A DNA stretch of 64,000 nucleotides from Salinimicrobium soli (GTDB taxonomy: Bacteria; Bacteroidota; Bacteroidia; Flavobacteriales; Flavobacteriaceae): NCBI RefSeq assembly GCF_048323655.1, contig NZ_JBLUWW010000003.1:372001-436000 (forward strand), written 5' to 3'. Both the position numbers and the translations under genes were made by a program. The notes under the pieces were generated by a model that was not told where the DNA came from, searched no databases, and saw only the letters and a list, made by a program, of their open reading frames with translations. Below are positions 51,459 through 61,342 of this stretch, one piece after another (the first letter of the stretch is position 1; the number at the start of each line of letters is the position of its first letter).

Positions 51459-54272
51459 TTAGAACCATTCACGGGTAATAAGGCTTGAAAGGGTTTTAAG
51501 ATCCAATGTTGCTATAAAACGGATTTTCTGATCATAGTGATCATCAGAAAACTCGAATCCGTCACTGGAATAGACCGGGAAGAAAAGTTCAAAATAGTTC
51601 TGAACGAGGCTGACCCTGATACCGGAGTCAAAAAGGAACTTTGCAGGTTTAAATTTATTTTTTACAAGACCCACATCGCCATAGGCGTAGATCCATTTCC
51701 AGATAGTGACACTGCTATTGACGGTGGTGATCCACTGGTTGGCAAACTCTGGTTTGAGCATTGATTTAAATCCACCTTCAGCCATGATGATCTGTTGGCT
51801 GAATAGTCCGCTGGTTTCACTTCTTCCGTAGTAATTATAGTCGAACAGGTAATCTGTAGGCCTGTCAAGGGCAAAGCTGAAGTAATCTGACCCGGGAAGA
51901 TCATTGTACAGAAAAGCACCTCCAAAGAAGCGGAAATTGATCTGCCGGTCGTTCTTTAGTAGCCTGCGGTATTCAAGCGTAACCGAAGATTTACTGAATT
52001 TTTTAGCGAGCTGAAAATCCACATTTCCCCCAAAATGCTCTACCAATCCAGGATTCCTGTAGGTGTAATTGATATTGAACACACTGTAATCAGGTATCTT
52101 TAATGGAACATCAGGATTTTCATCACGAAACACATTCACATTTCTCACCATGATATATTCTTTCCTACTCTCTCGTAAATAAGAACTTCTGAAAGAAAGG
52201 GTAAGAAAGGGAGTAAACCTTTGATAAAATAACCCATACCCATAGGAGAATCTATTACCGCTGAGTCCATACCTGATCGCATACAGATCATCGTCCTCGA
52301 AAAATATCTGATGACTAATACTTGCACTACCAACCAAGGTTTGACTATTGGTTCCATATAGTGGTGCTATTTCAAACTCCAGATTTTTATCGAGAACGGT
52401 CCTGTTGTACATGTTTAGCCCCAGGGCGAGGCCGTCATAAAGGTTATACTCCACCTGCGGCATAAAGAATATTTGATTATACCTGGGGTCTTCAATATCT
52501 TTAAAAAGGCGGAATTGAAAGGGTTTGTTCATTATCCCGCCCACCGTTCTGTAATTGTTTCGCTGATTGACTTCGGGCACTATTCCTTCATAGTTTACAG
52601 CAACCGTGTGCACTCTTTTCGAAGGGATCTTTACACTTTTAAAACGATTGGCGTGCTCCACCCAGGTTTTATAGACGATCTCTCCTTTATTGAGCCCATA
52701 CACCGGAACCGGCATTCCATTCTCAGATTTGTTCTTGATAGTAACTTCAAGGGAATCGTCTTTTTTCTTAAGCGTCCTGATCTTGAAATCTATTTTCTCA
52801 TTGCTGTTGACATAGTCCTCAAAGAACCAGGAAATATCCTTGCCTGCATTCTCTTCCAGAATTTTCTCAAAATCACGTGGCGACACAGGCCTCAATTGAT
52901 ATTCTGAGTAAAATTCCTGAATAGATTTTTCTACCGTATTGTCTTCCAGAAAGGCTTTTAAATATTTTAAACCTACACCGCCTTTATATGGATTCGCAAG
53001 GTTCCGGTTGAATTTGATAAGAGAATCCTGAGGGGTGGTTAATGGCTGGTCAAGATTCTTCCTGGCCATAAAAAGATACAGCAGGGGATATTGATCGTTA
53101 AAATCCAGATCGGCGGCGTGGAACCATCTAATTCCGAAGAAGTCGCTGAGAGTTCCTAACAAGGTAAGATCAGGATAAAACTCCTTGATGTATTCCATCA
53201 TCAGGTAGGTCTGAATGGCAGAGTATATCCATTGGTCTTCCCTTGGATTCAGCATAAGGGAATTTTTGAGATAGTTCTCAGTAAGTACTTTCAGCTGTTG
53301 CAGTTCATAGTTAAATCCGTCAGGAAAAGGACGTAAAAAACTGGGCAGCTGATTGAGTCCATAGACCGGACTTGCAGCATAGTTCTCTTTCGTAGAGAGA
53401 ATAATAGGATGAGGATATGATCCTAAATTTTCCCCAAGAAAACCCATTATCCTGCGGACGAGCATCGTCTTCAATGCCGGATTAATTCCATCATCTATAT
53501 TAGTAAGGACGTCAACATTTTCGGTTTGAATTGCGTCAAAAATTACATCCTTAGTAAGGTACAGGTCTGTATCCAAACGCTCCTCTCCCTTGAAGAACAC
53601 GGTCTTCACATCATCTTCATGTTCAATTTTCTCCATCTTATAGGGCGAGATTGCAGAAAGATTGGAGGGAATGGTAAGTTCGATTTCCAGGTCAAGTTTG
53701 GGATGATAGAGATCATTCATGTTCTTATGGCTGTAAACCTGCCATTTCCCGTCCTTATAAACTCCGGGAGTAATGAACCAGTATCGCAATTTGTATTGCC
53801 CTTTTCCGTAGTATCCGTATCGGGTGAAATCTGCGCTTGGAAATTTAGTACTGTAATTGAGATTCAAAATGTATTTCGCTCCGGGAGGAATAGGCTCTTC
53901 GGGAACTACCTTAATAAGATCGGGATTGAAAAGAGGACGTTGCCAACTCACATTCTGATATTCAGAATTGGTGATGGTATTAATCGTGGTTTTTCCTCTT
54001 TTTTCGTCGCGCGCAAAATGGAAATTACGATCGTAGCTTTCAAAAAAGCTTTTCGCCAGAGGAGTTCTGGTATCCGAAAAGGCATTCATCCAGTCATTGA
54101 GGTAGACCTCATAGAGAGTGTCCTGGCTCAGGTTTCGGTACTCCAGGGTCTGCCTGATGTGTAGAGATCGAATAGTATCGTACAGCACGGCTTTTACAGA
54201 AGTAGCCTGTTGGGCAAAACCTGAGATACACAGCAGGTTCATAAAAAGCACTATAAAGATTCTCTTGATCAA
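51459..54272 (-). CDS. Pseudo-M1 peptidase with C-terminal outer-membrane barrel-like domain
   Basis: 937 aa with a signal peptide (MIKRIFIVLFMNLLCISGFAQ). Residues about 22-480 follow the M1 aminopeptidase layout (N-terminal beta saddle; catalytic-like helical domain), but no HExxH is present. The region that should carry it (about 325-355, ending QWIYSAIQTYL where active enzymes have WMDEG-type residues) lacks all zinc ligands. From about 610 on, aromatic-rich amphipathic strands alternate as in outer-membrane barrels and the chain ends in Trp-Phe, a typical barrel terminus. Likely a non-enzymatic surface or assembly protein. Function unknown. Confidence 0.7.
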   Translation of the reverse strand: MIKRIFIVLFMNLLCISGFAQQATSVKAVLYDTIRSLHIRQTLEYRNLSQDTLYEVYLNDWMNAFSDTRTPLAKSFFESYDRNFHFARDEKRGKTTINTITNSEYQNVSWQRPLFNPDLIKVVPEEPIPPGAKYILNLNYSTKFPSADFTRYGYYGKGQYKLRYWFITPGVYKDGKWQVYSHKNMNDLYHPKLDLEIELTIPSNLSAISPYKMEKIEHEDDVKTVFFKGEERLDTDLYLTKDVIFDAIQTENVDVLTNIDDGINPALKTMLVRRIMGFLGENLGSYPHPIILSTKENYAASPVYGLNQLPSFLRPFPDGFNYELQQLKVLTENYLKNSLMLNPREDQWIYSAIQTYLMMEYIKEFYPDLTLLGTLSDFFGIRWFHAADLDFNDQYPLLYLFMARKNLDQPLTTPQDSLIKFNRNLANPYKGGVGLKYLKAFLEDNTVEKSIQEFYSEYQLRPVSPRDFEKILEENAGKDISWFFEDYVNSNEKIDFKIRTLKKKDDSLEVTIKNKSENGMPVPVYGLNKGEIVYKTWVEHANRFKSVKIPSKRVHTVAVNYEGIVPEVNQRNNYRTVGGIMNKPFQFRLFKDIEDPRYNQIFFMPQVEYNLYDGLALGLNMYNRTVLDKNLEFEIAPLYGTNSQTLVGSASISHQIFFEDDDLYAIRYGLSGNRFSYGYGLFYQRFTPFLTLSFRSSYLRESRKEYIMVRNVNVFRDENPDVPLKIPDYSVFNINYTYRNPGLVEHFGGNVDFQLAKKFSKSSVTLEYRRLLKNDRQINFRFFGGAFLYNDLPGSDYFSFALDRPTDYLFDYNYYGRSETSGLFSQQIIMAEGGFKSMLKPEFANQWITTVNSSVTIWKWIYAYGDVGLVKNKFKPAKFLFDSGIRVSLVQNYFELFFPVYSSDGFEFSDDHYDQKIRFIATLDLKTLSSLITREWF

Positions 54273-54384
54273 ATTGATGTTCAGGGGAGTATGAAGTTCA
54301 TATACTTATTGCAGCGTGAAGATATTCTTTTGCTCTTTAAAGATAAGCTTTCTTCACTTGATTTTAAGGTTTTTTAGGTAAAAG

Positions 54385-54416
54385 AAGAGCGGTACTTTTT
54401 GAGTACCGCTCTTTTC
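54385..54416. terminator. Terminator downstream of the LOG-family gene
   Basis: 12-bp stem aagagcggtact / agtaccgctctt, loop ttttg, with T/A-rich flanks. It lies 3' of the minus-strand uvrA-LOG pair. Confidence 0.8.
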
Positions 54417-54432
54417 TGTTCCATATTCCTTT

Positions 54433-55122
54433 TTAGAAATTCGGACTGAGATTATACTCATCATAGAATTTATCAAGGATCTCGATTACCTCTTCAGCAG
54501 TATCCACTACCTGCACAATATCAATGTCTCCTTCACTTATGTTCTGAAAACTATCCAGTAAGGTTGCTCTCACCCAGTCAATAAGACCGCTCCAAAAATC
54601 TCTTCCTACCAGAATGATAGGGAACTTGTCGATCTTATTGGTCTGTATCAAAGTGATAGCTTCAAAAAGTTCATCCAGGGTGCCAAATCCTCCAGGCATT
54701 ACTACAAATCCCTGGGAGTATTTTACGAACATTACTTTGCGCACAAAGAAATAGTCAAAGTTGATGTTCTTATCTCCATCAATATAGGGGTTGTCGTGTT
54801 GTTCGAAAGGCAGGTGAATGTTCAGTCCCACCGATGTTCCTCCAGCCAGGTGCGCCCCTTTATTACCGGCTTCCATTACTCCCGGGCCTCCTCCGGTGAT
54901 AATTCCATAGCCATGTTCCACAATTTTTTTGGCAACCTCTTCCGTTAGCTTGTAGTATTTATTGTCCGGTTTTGTCCTGGCGCTTCCAAAAATGGAAACA
55001 CAAGGCCCGATCTGACTTAATTTTTCATAGCCGTTCACGAATTCTCCCATGATCTTGAAGATCGCCCAGGAATCATTGGTCTTAATCTCGTTCCAGCTTT
55101 TATTTCTTGTTTCGGTTCTCAT
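54433..55122 (-). CDS. LOG-family Rossmann protein (TIGR00730)
   Basis: 229 aa. GGGPGVMEAGNKGA and PGGFGTLDELFEAIT are the LOG signature motifs for nucleotide 5'-monophosphate phosphoribohydrolases (cytokinin-activating type in plants; general nucleotide-processing in bacteria). It starts 17 bases after uvrA and ends at its own terminator, so the two are an operon. Confidence 0.92.
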   Translation of the reverse strand: MRTETRNKSWNEIKTNDSWAIFKIMGEFVNGYEKLSQIGPCVSIFGSARTKPDNKYYKLTEEVAKKIVEHGYGIITGGGPGVMEAGNKGAHLAGGTSVGLNIHLPFEQHDNPYIDGDKNINFDYFFVRKVMFVKYSQGFVVMPGGFGTLDELFEAITLIQTNKIDKFPIILVGRDFWSGLIDWVRATLLDSFQNISEGDIDIVQVVDTAEEVIEILDKFYDEYNLSPNF

Positions 55123-55139
55123 ATAATTTTCAATTGCGG

Positions 55140-57971
55140 CTAAAATAATTCTTTTTGTAGGAATTGTGCCGTATAACTCTTCTTGTGTTTTGCTACTTCT
55201 TCAGGTGTTCCAGTCGCCACGACTTCGCCGCCGTTCTTTCCGCCTTCGTACCCTATGTCGATAATATAATCTGCCATTTTGATAACATCCAGGTTATGTT
55301 CGATGATCAAAACAGTATTTCCTTTGTTGGCCAGCTTGTTCAAAACATCCATAAGGACCCTGATATCTTCAAAATGCAACCCTGTGGTAGGTTCATCGAG
55401 GATATAAAATGTATTCCCGGTGTCTCTTTTAGAAAGTTCAGTAGCAAGTTTAATTCGCTGGGCTTCTCCTCCGGAAAGTGTAGTGCTCTGTTGCCCTAAA
55501 GTAATGTACCCCAAACCTACGTCCTTTATGGTCTTAAGCTTTCGGTACACCTTCGGAATATTCTCGAAAAAGATCGTAGCCTCGTTGATGGTCATTTCAA
55601 GTACATCTGAAATAGACTTTCCTTTATACCTGATCTCCAAAGTTTCCCGATTAAACCGTTTTCCCTGGCAGGTCTCGCATTCCACATAAACATCGGGCAG
55701 GAAATTCATTTCAATGACCCGAAGCCCACCACCTTTGCAGGTCTCACAACGTCCACCTTTAACATTGAAACTAAACCTACCGGGTTTGTATCCCCTGATC
55801 ATGGCTTCCGGAGTCTTTGCGAAGAGATTTCTCACCTCCGAAAAAACTCCGGTGTAAGTAGCCGGGTTTGACCGCGGCGTGCGGCCTATCGGCGTTTGGT
55901 TTATATCTATTACTTTATCAATATGTTCTAATCCTTTAATGCTCTTGTAAGGCATTGGCCTTTTTACCCCGTTGAAATAATGGGCATTCATAATAGGGTA
56001 GAGGGTCTCATTGATAAGGGTAGATTTCCCACTTCCAGAAACCCCGGTCACTGCGATCATTTTTCCCAATGGAAAAGTTACTGAAACATTTTTCAGGTTA
56101 TTTCCAGTGGCGCCCTTGAGTTCAATGCTCTTTCCATTTCCTTTACGCCTTTTCTTCGGAACTTCAATTTTCATAGTTCCGTTCATGTAATTGGCGGTAA
56201 TGGTATTGTGGGTCCTTATCTCCTCTGGCGTTCCCTGGCTAATGATCTCTCCACCATGTCTGCCGGCTTCAGGACCAATATCAATAACATGATCTGCCCG
56301 TTCGATCATCTCCTTATCGTGCTCTACCACAATAACAGAATTTCCAAGGTCGCGCAGGGAGACAAGGGAGTTGATCAGTTTTTCATTATCCCGTTGGTGC
56401 AAACCAATACTTGGTTCATCGAGAATGTATAATACTCCTACCAGCTGAGAGCCTATTTGAGTCGCGAGCCTAATTCGTTGTGCTTCCCCTCCAGAAAGAG
56501 ATTTCGAGCCCCTGTTGAGCGACAGGTAATTCAGCCCTACATCCACAAGGAACTGCAGTCTTACTCTTATCTCCTTCAGAATTTCGGAAGCAATCTTCCG
56601 CTGTTTTTCAGATAGTTCAGGTTCTACCTCATCAAACCAGGTAGCGAGATCTACAATGTCTTTTTGTGCGAGTTCCGCAATATTCTTTTCGTTGATCTTA
56701 AAGTAAAGGGACTCCTTTTTTAATCTGCTGCCGGTACATTCGGGACATATGATCTTATCCATATAATCCTTTGCCCAACGTCTAAGGGAAGTAGAGTCAT
56801 TATTATTGTAGGTCTCCTCAATAAAAGATGCTACTCCTTCAAAATCGATCTTAAATTCCCGGGTAATTCCCAACGTTTTGGATTCTTTGGAGAACTTTTC
56901 TTTTCCGCCGTAAAGGATCATCTCCAGAGCTTCCTGCGGAATTTTTTTTATGGGATCATTTAAACTGAAGTCAAATCTCTCAGCGATCAGCTCTAACTGC
57001 TTAAAGATCCAGTTCTTTTTCTGCGGACCATGAGGTGCAAGTGCACCATTCTTTATGCTGAGGTTGGTATCCGGAATGATCTTATCCACATTGACCTTAT
57101 GAAGCGTTCCTATTCCGTTACAGACCGGACAAGCGCCTTTTGGGGAGTTAAAGGAAAAATTGTTCGGCTCAGGGTTGGGATAAGAAATTCCCGTAGTGGG
57201 ACACATCAGGTTTCGACTGAAGTATTTGATCTCTTCCGAATCCTGCTCAAGCACCATGAGTACATCTTCGCCGTGGTACATGGCGGTCTTGATACTCTCA
57301 TTCAGTCTTGTCTGGATTTCTTCGGGAGCTGAGATCTTTAACCTGTCCACCACTATTTCAATATCATGGATCTTGTACCGGTCCAGCTTCATTCCTTTAA
57401 CTATATCCCTGATCTCTCCGTCAACACGCACCTTGACAAAACCCTGTTTGGCTATCTGCTCAAAAAGTTCCCTGTAATGCCCTTTTCGGGACCTTACTAC
57501 CGGGGCAAGGATATTTATTCTTTTATCTCTGAACCGTTCAATGATAAGTTTCCTGATCTGTTCATCGCCATAGCTCACCATTTTTTCTCCGGTGTTGTAA
57601 CTGTAGGCTTCACCGGCCCTGGCATAAAGGAGTCTTAGAAAATCGTAAATTTCAGTTATCGTACCTACCGTACTCCGCGGACTTTTACTGGTAGTCTTTT
57701 GTTCAATGGCAATTACCGGGGACAGACCTTCTATTTTATCAACATCCGGTCTTTCCAGACCACCAAGGAATTGTCGGGCATAGGCTGAAAATGTCTCAAT
57801 GTATCTGCGCTGACCTTCAGCATATATCGTGTCAAAAGCGAGGGATGACTTTCCGGATCCGGAAAGGCCGGTGATCACCACAAGTTTTTCACGGGGAATT
57901 CTAACATCAATGTTCTTCAGATTGTGCACACGTGCACCTAAAACTTCAATGTATTCTTCAGTTTCTGCCAT
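55140..57971 (-). CDS. uvrA: Excinuclease ABC subunit A
   Basis: DNA damage sensor of nucleotide excision repair, 943 aa from the ATG at 57971 (MAETEEYIEVLGARVHNLK); a further 13 upstream codons in frame look unconserved. Two ABC ATPase halves: Walker A GLSGSGKSSL near 33 and GVSGSGKSTL near 640; two LSGGEAQRI signatures; zinc modules CPTTG...CPVCNG and CETCKGGG...CETCQG. Located with the LOG-family gene downstream. Confidence 0.97.
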   Translation of the reverse strand: MAETEEYIEVLGARVHNLKNIDVRIPREKLVVITGLSGSGKSSLAFDTIYAEGQRRYIETFSAYARQFLGGLERPDVDKIEGLSPVIAIEQKTTSKSPRSTVGTITEIYDFLRLLYARAGEAYSYNTGEKMVSYGDEQIRKLIIERFRDKRINILAPVVRSRKGHYRELFEQIAKQGFVKVRVDGEIRDIVKGMKLDRYKIHDIEIVVDRLKISAPEEIQTRLNESIKTAMYHGEDVLMVLEQDSEEIKYFSRNLMCPTTGISYPNPEPNNFSFNSPKGACPVCNGIGTLHKVNVDKIIPDTNLSIKNGALAPHGPQKKNWIFKQLELIAERFDFSLNDPIKKIPQEALEMILYGGKEKFSKESKTLGITREFKIDFEGVASFIEETYNNNDSTSLRRWAKDYMDKIICPECTGSRLKKESLYFKINEKNIAELAQKDIVDLATWFDEVEPELSEKQRKIASEILKEIRVRLQFLVDVGLNYLSLNRGSKSLSGGEAQRIRLATQIGSQLVGVLYILDEPSIGLHQRDNEKLINSLVSLRDLGNSVIVVEHDKEMIERADHVIDIGPEAGRHGGEIISQGTPEEIRTHNTITANYMNGTMKIEVPKKRRKGNGKSIELKGATGNNLKNVSVTFPLGKMIAVTGVSGSGKSTLINETLYPIMNAHYFNGVKRPMPYKSIKGLEHIDKVIDINQTPIGRTPRSNPATYTGVFSEVRNLFAKTPEAMIRGYKPGRFSFNVKGGRCETCKGGGLRVIEMNFLPDVYVECETCQGKRFNRETLEIRYKGKSISDVLEMTINEATIFFENIPKVYRKLKTIKDVGLGYITLGQQSTTLSGGEAQRIKLATELSKRDTGNTFYILDEPTTGLHFEDIRVLMDVLNKLANKGNTVLIIEHNLDVIKMADYIIDIGYEGGKNGGEVVATGTPEEVAKHKKSYTAQFLQKELF

Positions 57972-58341
57972 AAAATTAATCAAGAGGGCAAAGGTACAGA
58001 AACTGCTCAAAATGAGAAAACAGGGGTTAATTTTTTCAGGTTATTCATACTTCCTACAAGTCTAAAAATTTCCCCTCCAAAATTTTTCCTAAATCGGACT
58101 TTTAAGGCTTAAAATTTAGATAATTAAACATAAAATTAAGGCATTAAATATATTTTAACTTTTTAGTTGTCAGGTAATTAGCACGTAAAATTAGGATTAA
58201 TTTTGAACTAGATAATCTATCTTTATACTTGAAATATAAAGGCTCAGAAGCTTTTCCCCCCCAACCTGAGATGTTAGTAGGAACAAGAGAAAATGTAAGA
58301 CAAATCTTGTTAGAAGTAACCACCAATGAAAATGATCTACT
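57972..58341. promoter_or_regulatory. Divergent intergenic region, uvrA / LuxR regulator
   Basis: 370 bases. On the plus strand TTTTG (58201-58205), an 18-base spacer and TATACTTG (58224-58231) form a plausible promoter (one mismatch in -7) for the LuxR gene, giving a leader of about 100 bases. Nothing else recognisable was found. Confidence 0.4.
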
Positions 58342-59337
58342 ATGGAAAGAAGACAACTACTTCTAATTACCCGAAATTCTGATTTTGGTTCAAGTATTGA
58401 AAAAGAGGCCGGCATAGCCTACGAAACTACTACCGTTAAAAATATGCACGCCGGTTATTCTATGGCACTGGGATATCTTCCGGATATTATTCTCATAGAT
58501 TATGCTTCCCTGGGGCTTGAAAGTCTCAAGAATTTACCAAATTTTAAAAGTTCACACTTCTTAAACAAAAGTTTTCTTTTTCTCTATGGAGATAGAGAGA
58601 ATAAAAAGGTGTTGGATAAGAATTTTAAAGAACATGTAGATGGTATTCTATATGATTCCTTGTCCTACAAACGAATTATAGAGGAGATGGAGGACATAAT
58701 TAGTTCCAAAAGGTGTCTTACCAACTATTGGAAAGATTCTTTTATGGGACTTTTTAATTTGCTCCAGAACCCGGTGATCCTTCTACAGGACGAAAAGATC
58801 ATCGCGATAAATGATGCTTTTAAAAAAGATTTCTTCGTTACCACCCGGAAACAGATTAAACTAACTGATCTGGTTTTGAATAAAAATAAGGCTAAGGTGC
58901 GGGAGACCCTTAGAAAGTTTATAAAAAGTAAACACCTGAAAGCTTCCACTACCACAACGCTTCTTATGAATGAGAAGTTAAGAGAGGCAAAAGTGACCTT
59001 TTCAAAACTTGATAAGGCACTAAATGGGCAAATGATCATGATGATCAATTTTACCGGAAAAGAATTTCCTATCAATCAGGAGATCGGAACGGCATCTGCA
59101 GAGACTGAAGCTTATTTTTCTAATTCCGTTTCCTGTAGTGAAGAATTCACCAAGAGAGAAAAAGAGATCATCTCCTTATTATGTAAAGGATATAAAACAA
59201 AAGAAATTTCTGAAGCCCTGTGTATTTCAGCAAAAACGATTGAAAAACACAGGGCTAATATTGTAAAGAGAACCCACTCCGGAACTATTCTGGAGAGTAT
59301 TGTGTACGCATTGAACCATAATCTGATCGATATCTAG
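58342..59337 (+). CDS. LuxR-type regulator with degenerate receiver
   Basis: 331 aa. Residues 1-120 have a response-regulator-like fold with Asp53 (ILIDY) as the only clear phospho-acceptor candidate; the acidic pair near residue 10 and the conserved Lys are missing. A PAS-like middle (about 130-250, LLQNPVILLQDEKIIAINDAF) follows. The C-terminal GerE/LuxR HTH is FTKREKEIISLL, GYKTKEISEAL, SAKTIEKHRANI. It lies directly upstream of three paralogous lipoprotein genes on the same strand and is the obvious candidate to control them. The signal is unknown. Confidence 0.85.
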   Translation: MERRQLLLITRNSDFGSSIEKEAGIAYETTTVKNMHAGYSMALGYLPDIILIDYASLGLESLKNLPNFKSSHFLNKSFLFLYGDRENKKVLDKNFKEHVDGILYDSLSYKRIIEEMEDIISSKRCLTNYWKDSFMGLFNLLQNPVILLQDEKIIAINDAFKKDFFVTTRKQIKLTDLVLNKNKAKVRETLRKFIKSKHLKASTTTTLLMNEKLREAKVTFSKLDKALNGQMIMMINFTGKEFPINQEIGTASAETEAYFSNSVSCSEEFTKREKEIISLLCKGYKTKEISEALCISAKTIEKHRANIVKRTHSGTILESIVYALNHNLIDI

Positions 59338-59486
59338 GTAAAAATAGGGGATTTCCCCCATAGCCTTTTATTCAGATAAATCCTACATTTAAAGGACTTG
59401 TAGGAAAGAACTGCGAAGCAAGTATCATCCCCCCAGTTTTAATAAACATTTAAAACACTTCTTATGTAGAAGATCTAAACACGTAT

Positions 59487-59520
59487 TTATTAACCATTCT
59501 AAATATTATTAATCAAAAAC
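59487..59520 (+). promoter_or_regulatory. Shared upstream element, copy 1
   Basis: TTAACCATTCTAAATATTAT followed by TAATCAAAA, 40 bases before the start codon of the first lipoprotein. Nearly the same element precedes the other two lipoprotein genes. Confidence 0.6.
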
Positions 59521-59530
59521 CTTTTCAATT

Positions 59531-61240
59531 ATGAAAAACTTTAAGAATTACCTGGCGTATCTGGCGGTGTTCGCTATGCTTTTTACGTCCTGTAGCAAAG
59601 ATGAAAATTCTGTAAAAATACAGGATGACACAGCGCTATTATCTCTTGGCCCTGTTTTGAATGATATGGCTAACCGGAGTGCTGACAAACAGGAAGATGG
59701 TATTCCAACATGTTCCGATGATATCGCGGCATGGGCTTCCTTTGTTTTAGAATACAATGGGGTCGTACAAGATCCTTTAGTTGTTGAAATCCTGTCTGAT
59801 GGGACTGATCTTTTCACAGCTTACGATGAAGCTTTAGAAATACCTGTAAATTCAGGTAATACGGTGGCCGTTACCTTACATAATTTTATGGTATGGAATG
59901 ATGATGGTGGTGCTCCCGGTGAGGTCATTTGGGCGGCTCCTATGGCAGGTAGTGATTATGCAAAATTTGTGACCCGTCCAACAGGTGACGGTTTTGTTAT
60001 TGAACTTCGTGCTGGTTCCAAAACCTATACAGATGTTGAAGTACTTTGCTTTGATGACCGAGAAGTGAACCGCTTTGGTTATCAATTCTTTGATATCATT
60101 CCAAAAGAACTTTATGAGCTTTGCTTCTTTGCCAACTACTGTCCTGATGGACCAACCGGAAGAGATAAGGTAGCTAATTACGATCTTGAACTTTATTACT
60201 ATTATGGAGAAGGTGATATGGAATTAATATGGAATAAACCAGCTCCAACAGGTAGTGATGGTGATACTTTTTATGCTGACCCACTATGTGTTGCTATTCC
60301 TGCTCCAATGAACGGTGAAGCGGCAGGGGATGTTTACCTTTATTATAAACTTACGTTGGCAGATTGGCCAAATTATTATGGTGAAGCACCTGAACTTGAA
60401 GAGGAAGGATATTTATCCTGGAATGATGTAGAAGAATTGTTTGGACCTAATGATACTGTAGATTATATCCATATATTCTTTAACTGTGGAGGTATTCCAC
60501 CGGGAGGTGATTGTCCAGCAGGTCAGGATCCAGACGGTGACGGAGTGTGTGGTGTAAGTGACAACTGTCCATTAGTTGCTAATCCCGATCAATCTGATGA
60601 GGATGGTGACGGAGTAGGTGATGTTTGTGATAATTGTCCAAGTGATGCAAATGCTGATCAAGCCGACCAAGATGGTGACGGAGTAGGAGACGTTTGTGAT
60701 AATTGTCCTTTAACAAGTAATGCTGACCAGGCAGATAGCGATGGTGATGGATTTGGTGATGTATGTGATTTTGATGACTGTGTTGGAAATGATTGTCCTG
60801 ATTGTGATGTTTTACCAAGTTGTGAAACTGCCTATATGGAAGGAAATCAACCATTCTTAGGTAATCCTGAACTTGAGTTCAACAACAACAAATGGGGTTG
60901 GGCTCATCTTGAAGATGACGATGTAGAACCAACCATTACTCCATTGTGGGCAGGTGCCGGTCAAAATGATACCTCCAAAGGATACTTTATTGGAACTGTT
61001 ACAATTACTAATGCCAATGGTATGGATGTAAATGTGACCATAGACCTCTGTGATGGTAATACTTTGGATAAAGTTCATATTTTCTTCTCCAATGACAAAC
61101 CAACATCTAATGCTCCGGGCCAATATGGAAACACCTTCTATCCTAGTGAAGATGGTCTGTCCTATGACTTTACCGATGACGGAGATGGTGATTTCTGGTT
61201 AATAGTACATGCCGAAGATGCGTGCCCATCAAATGACTAG
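59531..61240 (+). CDS. Surface lipoprotein with thrombospondin type 3 repeats (paralogue 1)
   Basis: 569 aa. Lipobox FTSC (Cys21) followed by SKDEN, which fits the Bacteroidota surface-export signal. The N-terminal domain (about 35-320) is shared with paralogues 2 and 3: LSLGPVLND, YDEALEIP, DVEVLCFDDR, GYQFFDI, CFFANYC and DPLC. Then 3-4 calcium-binding thrombospondin type 3 repeats (DGDGVGDVCDNCP units, bases about 60525-60785). A C-terminal beta-rich domain (WGWAHLEDDD..., WAGAGQND) closes the protein. Family not recognised beyond the repeats; a surface adhesive or Ca-dependent role is inferred. Confidence 0.8.
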   Translation: MKNFKNYLAYLAVFAMLFTSCSKDENSVKIQDDTALLSLGPVLNDMANRSADKQEDGIPTCSDDIAAWASFVLEYNGVVQDPLVVEILSDGTDLFTAYDEALEIPVNSGNTVAVTLHNFMVWNDDGGAPGEVIWAAPMAGSDYAKFVTRPTGDGFVIELRAGSKTYTDVEVLCFDDREVNRFGYQFFDIIPKELYELCFFANYCPDGPTGRDKVANYDLELYYYYGEGDMELIWNKPAPTGSDGDTFYADPLCVAIPAPMNGEAAGDVYLYYKLTLADWPNYYGEAPELEEEGYLSWNDVEELFGPNDTVDYIHIFFNCGGIPPGGDCPAGQDPDGDGVCGVSDNCPLVANPDQSDEDGDGVGDVCDNCPSDANADQADQDGDGVGDVCDNCPLTSNADQADSDGDGFGDVCDFDDCVGNDCPDCDVLPSCETAYMEGNQPFLGNPELEFNNNKWGWAHLEDDDVEPTITPLWAGAGQNDTSKGYFIGTVTITNANGMDVNVTIDLCDGNTLDKVHIFFSNDKPTSNAPGQYGNTFYPSEDGLSYDFTDDGDGDFWLIVHAEDACPSND

Positions 61241-61248
61241 AATCTTTC

Positions 61249-61283
61249 AAACTGCCCGGGAAATTCTTTCCCGGGGCAGTTTC
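61249..61283 (+). terminator. Hairpin between lipoproteins 1 and 2
   Basis: aactgcccgggaaa pairs with tttcccggggcagtt with one bulged base and a short loop. Only a weak T run follows, so partial termination is likely. Confidence 0.6.
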
Positions 61284-61302
61284 TTATGACTTATAATAAA
61301 AA

Positions 61303-61331
61303 TTAACCATTCTAAATATTATTAACCAAAA
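61303..61331 (+). promoter_or_regulatory. Shared upstream element, copy 2
   Basis: TTAACCATTCTAAATATTAT followed by TAACCAAAA, 40 bases before the start of lipoprotein 2; it differs from copy 1 by one base in the first 29. Confidence 0.6.
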
Positions 61332-61342
61332 TCCTAATCATT

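Noticed and set aside
53526..54164. Plus-strand open frame of 212 codons
   Set aside because: Antisense to the pseudo-M1 gene, with no domain pattern.
58271..58366. 31-codon ORF overlapping the start of the LuxR gene
   Set aside because: No repeat of a given amino acid and no sign of conservation; probably chance, though an upstream-ORF role cannot be excluded.
60579..60854. His-rich open frame on the minus strand
   Set aside because: It is the mirror of the Asp-rich thrombospondin repeats (GAT codons read as ATC/CAT on the other strand); no start signal or homology.
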